Assembly: GCA_025210235.1 (NCBI GenBank)
Contig: JAOASG010000037.1
Location: forward strand, 1-64,000
DNA from: Vallitalea sp.
Lineage (GTDB): Bacteria > Bacillota > Clostridia > Lachnospirales > Vallitaleaceae
DNA: 64,000 nt
Direction: 5' to 3'
The translations under genes were made by a program, and so were the position numbers. This document shows, piece after piece, positions 62,061 through 64,000 of the stretch; within the stretch, counting starts at the first letter, position 1, and each line of letters opens with the position of its first letter. The notes under the pieces are model-generated. The model searched no databases. It was not told where the DNA came from and saw nothing but the letters and a program-made list of their open reading frames with translations.

Positions 62061-64000
62061 ATGACAAATTATACACAAAATTTAAATCTATATAAAATAG
62101 ATCCACTTAAAGATGGTAATAAAACATTTAACATTAATACAATACTTAATGACAATTGGGATAAGATTGATATAAAACACAAGCAACAGGAAACAAGAGT
62201 TAATCAAAATAAAGATAAAACCATTATTTTAAGAAATGATATTGGTGATAAATCTGCTTTAAATACTACAGACAAAAGCAATCTTGTAAGTGCAGTCAAT
62301 GAAGTTAGTGCGTCTATGGCTGATATTGCGTACAAAACAGCTAGTGGAACTGCTAATGCTATTACAATTAGTAAACAAGGATTTACATTAACAGATGGAC
62401 AATATATAGAATTTAAAACTACTAGTAACAATACAGGCAATATGACTATAAAAGTTAATAATGAAGCTGTAAAAAGTCTTAGAAATGAAGATGGAGAACA
62501 ATTAAGCAACGGAGATATAGAAGCTAATAAATATTATAAAGCTATCTATAATAGTAATAATGATTTTTTCTTATTAGCCCCTAAAGGTGGGGGCGTTATA
62601 GGAATCCAAGAATCCTATATAGGCACAGAAATAGATATTGCACAAATAAAAAAGGGTCAGTATGTATATTGTAGTGATAATACTACATTGGATGACGGTT
62701 CTGTTATTGGTGATGAAAAGCTTAGAAACTTATCTACGTATGCTATTTTTATTTATAATAACATGCTCTACGCTTCTTATGACGATGCAATATGGAAATC
62801 TAATTTAGATGGTAGTTCTCCAATTTTATTAACAAGTGTGACTACATCTAATATATTTGTTTATGACGAGTATGTATATTATACTGATGACAGAGATGGT
62901 AATAAATTATATAAAATGACAATAAACGGAGAAAATAATACAAAACTTTCGGATAAAAAAGCAAGAGAGATTAGGGTATATTCAGACTATGTATACTATA
63001 GAAATAGCTTAGATAACGAATATTTATATAGGGTAAAGATAGACGGAACTAATGAAACAAAACTAAACAGCGTGGATAGTAGGTATATGTACATATATAA
63101 AGACGATATATTTTATATAAATATGAGCGACCGAAAAATGTATAAACTTAATACGGTAGACCTTAGTATCACAAAAATTAATGATGCTGTACGTATATCA
63201 ACATCTAAATTTGAAATACATTATGGATATATATTCTTTTCGAGTTCAAGCAATAGCTATTATGTTTCAAGGATGAAAACAGATGGAAGCGGATACGAAG
63301 TTATTACAGAGAATTACTCGGATGGACTAATTGTAAGTGGTGGTTATATTTATTACAGACATGGTGGCGACCATGGATATCTTTACAGAACAACAATTGA
63401 TGGAAAAGATAATCATAAATTAAGTAATAATGTTATGAATTACCCACTTGCATATGGTAGATATGTGTACTATTGTAATAGTGTCGAATCAAGCAAATTA
63501 TACAGATATATAGATGAAGTTATTATTCCCTCAGTTAATAAGGGGATAGGCGGACAAGGTGATACTCAATTTCAAGTAAAAACAGCAGGTGTCTTGAAAA
63601 CCAAAATAGGTAATTATAACACTCAAATAACAGGATTTATCAGTAAAAAGCCTATTGGATGGAAAAGTGTTGATTTACAACCAATTGTAAAAACAGCTAG
63701 TGGAACGTTTACAAGTAATAGCATATCAAAAAACTTTACAGATGGAGACGGTTATACTTCTGCTGACCCACGCTACTATTGTACTTTAGACTTATCAACC
63801 ATAGGCTTTGAACCTAAAAAAATAATAATTCAGAGTAACCCAACTGAATTAGAAGTGTTAATGTGGACAAATGGGGATTTTATACAACATGCAGGTGATT
63901 TTAGCCCCAATGCGATACATATAGTTAACCATAGTCAATACGAAGAATTTAGATTGCGTACCCAAGGGATAATTGAGTTTCCAGTAAATTACCCCAATGC
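62061..64000 (+). CDS. Phage-tail-like protein with DUF5050-like beta-propeller (3' end beyond window)
   Basis: An open frame of at least 646 codons running off the window. The N-terminus (YTQNLNLYKIDPLKDGNKTFNINTILNDNWDKID split over 33 residues) resembles the tail-fibre start of clostridial phages, where NNNFDKID-like words are common, followed by KSALNTTDKSNLVSAVNEV, also typical of tail fibres. Residues about 200-485 hold roughly six repeats of the type YVYYTD...LYKMTINGENNTKLS, matching DUF5050-type propellers. After that comes a tail-fibre-like TASGTFTSNSISK part. AGGAGG precedes the ATG. Likely role is surface binding by a prophage or phage-tail-like particle; the rest of any such cluster lies beyond the window. 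Confidence 0.75.
   Translation, partial: MTNYTQNLNLYKIDPLKDGNKTFNINTILNDNWDKIDIKHKQQETRVNQNKDKTIILRNDIGDKSALNTTDKSNLVSAVNEVSASMADIAYKTASGTANAITISKQGFTLTDGQYIEFKTTSNNTGNMTIKVNNEAVKSLRNEDGEQLSNGDIEANKYYKAIYNSNNDFFLLAPKGGGVIGIQESYIGTEIDIAQIKKGQYVYCSDNTTLDDGSVIGDEKLRNLSTYAIFIYNNMLYASYDDAIWKSNLDGSSPILLTSVTTSNIFVYDEYVYYTDDRDGNKLYKMTINGENNTKLSDKKAREIRVYSDYVYYRNSLDNEYLYRVKIDGTNETKLNSVDSRYMYIYKDDIFYINMSDRKMYKLNTVDLSITKINDAVRISTSKFEIHYGYIFFSSSSNSYYVSRMKTDGSGYEVITENYSDGLIVSGGYIYYRHGGDHGYLYRTTIDGKDNHKLSNNVMNYPLAYGRYVYYCNSVESSKLYRYIDEVIIPSVNKGIGGQGDTQFQVKTAGVLKTKIGNYNTQITGFISKKPIGWKSVDLQPIVKTASGTFTSNSISKNFTDGDGYTSADPRYYCTLDLSTIGFEPKKIIIQSNPTELEVLMWTNGDFIQHAGDFSPNAIHIVNHSQYEEFRLRTQGIIEFPVNYPN

Overview
The window is strongly AT-rich bacterial chromosome. 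Gene content points to an anaerobic, low-GC Firmicute of class Clostridia: pyruvate formate-lyase, pyruvate phosphate dikinase, a multi-subunit [FeFe] hydrogenase, dimeric glycyl-tRNA synthetase behind a T-box, an A-type RNase P RNA, a TGS-uridine kinase fusion and a SleB-type cell-wall hydrolase. I would guess a relative of Lachnospirales (Cellulosilyticum/Vallitalea-like), but the sequence alone does not fix the genus. Most genes lie on the plus strand, with consensus sigma-A promoters and intrinsic terminators.

Layout. 1-5155: three overlapping ABC half-exporters, the first cut by the window edge. 5172-10612: purine block, made of a PurBox-controlled permease followed by a ZTP riboswitch governing pflB-purH. 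10695-13759: cold-shock gene and, convergent to it, a three-gene ABC-2 exporter. 14129-18594: M16 peptidase, a tandem hairpin repeat, era and a small yqzL-like gene. 18678-30294: a block separating yqzL from recO, containing a LacI-controlled glucuronate pathway (uxaC-uxuA-uxuB), two chemoreceptors, a flavin reductase and a GGDEF protein. 30315-47093: housekeeping run recO, T-box/glyS, ppdK, DUF445, ClC antiporter, dgt, dnaG, rpoD, trmK, nif3-like and nucleoside kinase. 47097-50411: DUF4342 protein and two-component system, divergent from rnpB. 50905-56650: small coiled-coil gene and hydrogenase operon. 56657-60316: oxidoreductases, a small membrane peptide/HTH module and an AP2/HNH-like protein. 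60715-64000: SleB-like hydrolase and the start of a phage-tail-like protein with a beta-propeller, open at the window end.

How genes work together. Purine supply is controlled at two levels: probable PurR repression of uptake, and ZTP sensing of 10-formyl-tetrahydrofolate shortage for PFL (formate source) and PurH (formyl consumer). Glucuronate is taken to 2-keto-3-deoxygluconate under a LacI repressor with two identical operators. The hydrogenase operon combines a NuoE-like subunit, a HydB-like subunit fused to a GltD-type flavoprotein, and a catalytic HydA.

Most interesting: the NuoF-GltD fusion beside HydA; the AP2 / degenerate HNH / AP2 protein; the tandem hairpin repeat upstream of era with compensatory substitutions; the membrane peptide-HTH module with a 13-bp palindromic operator; and the tail-like protein with a DUF5050-like propeller.
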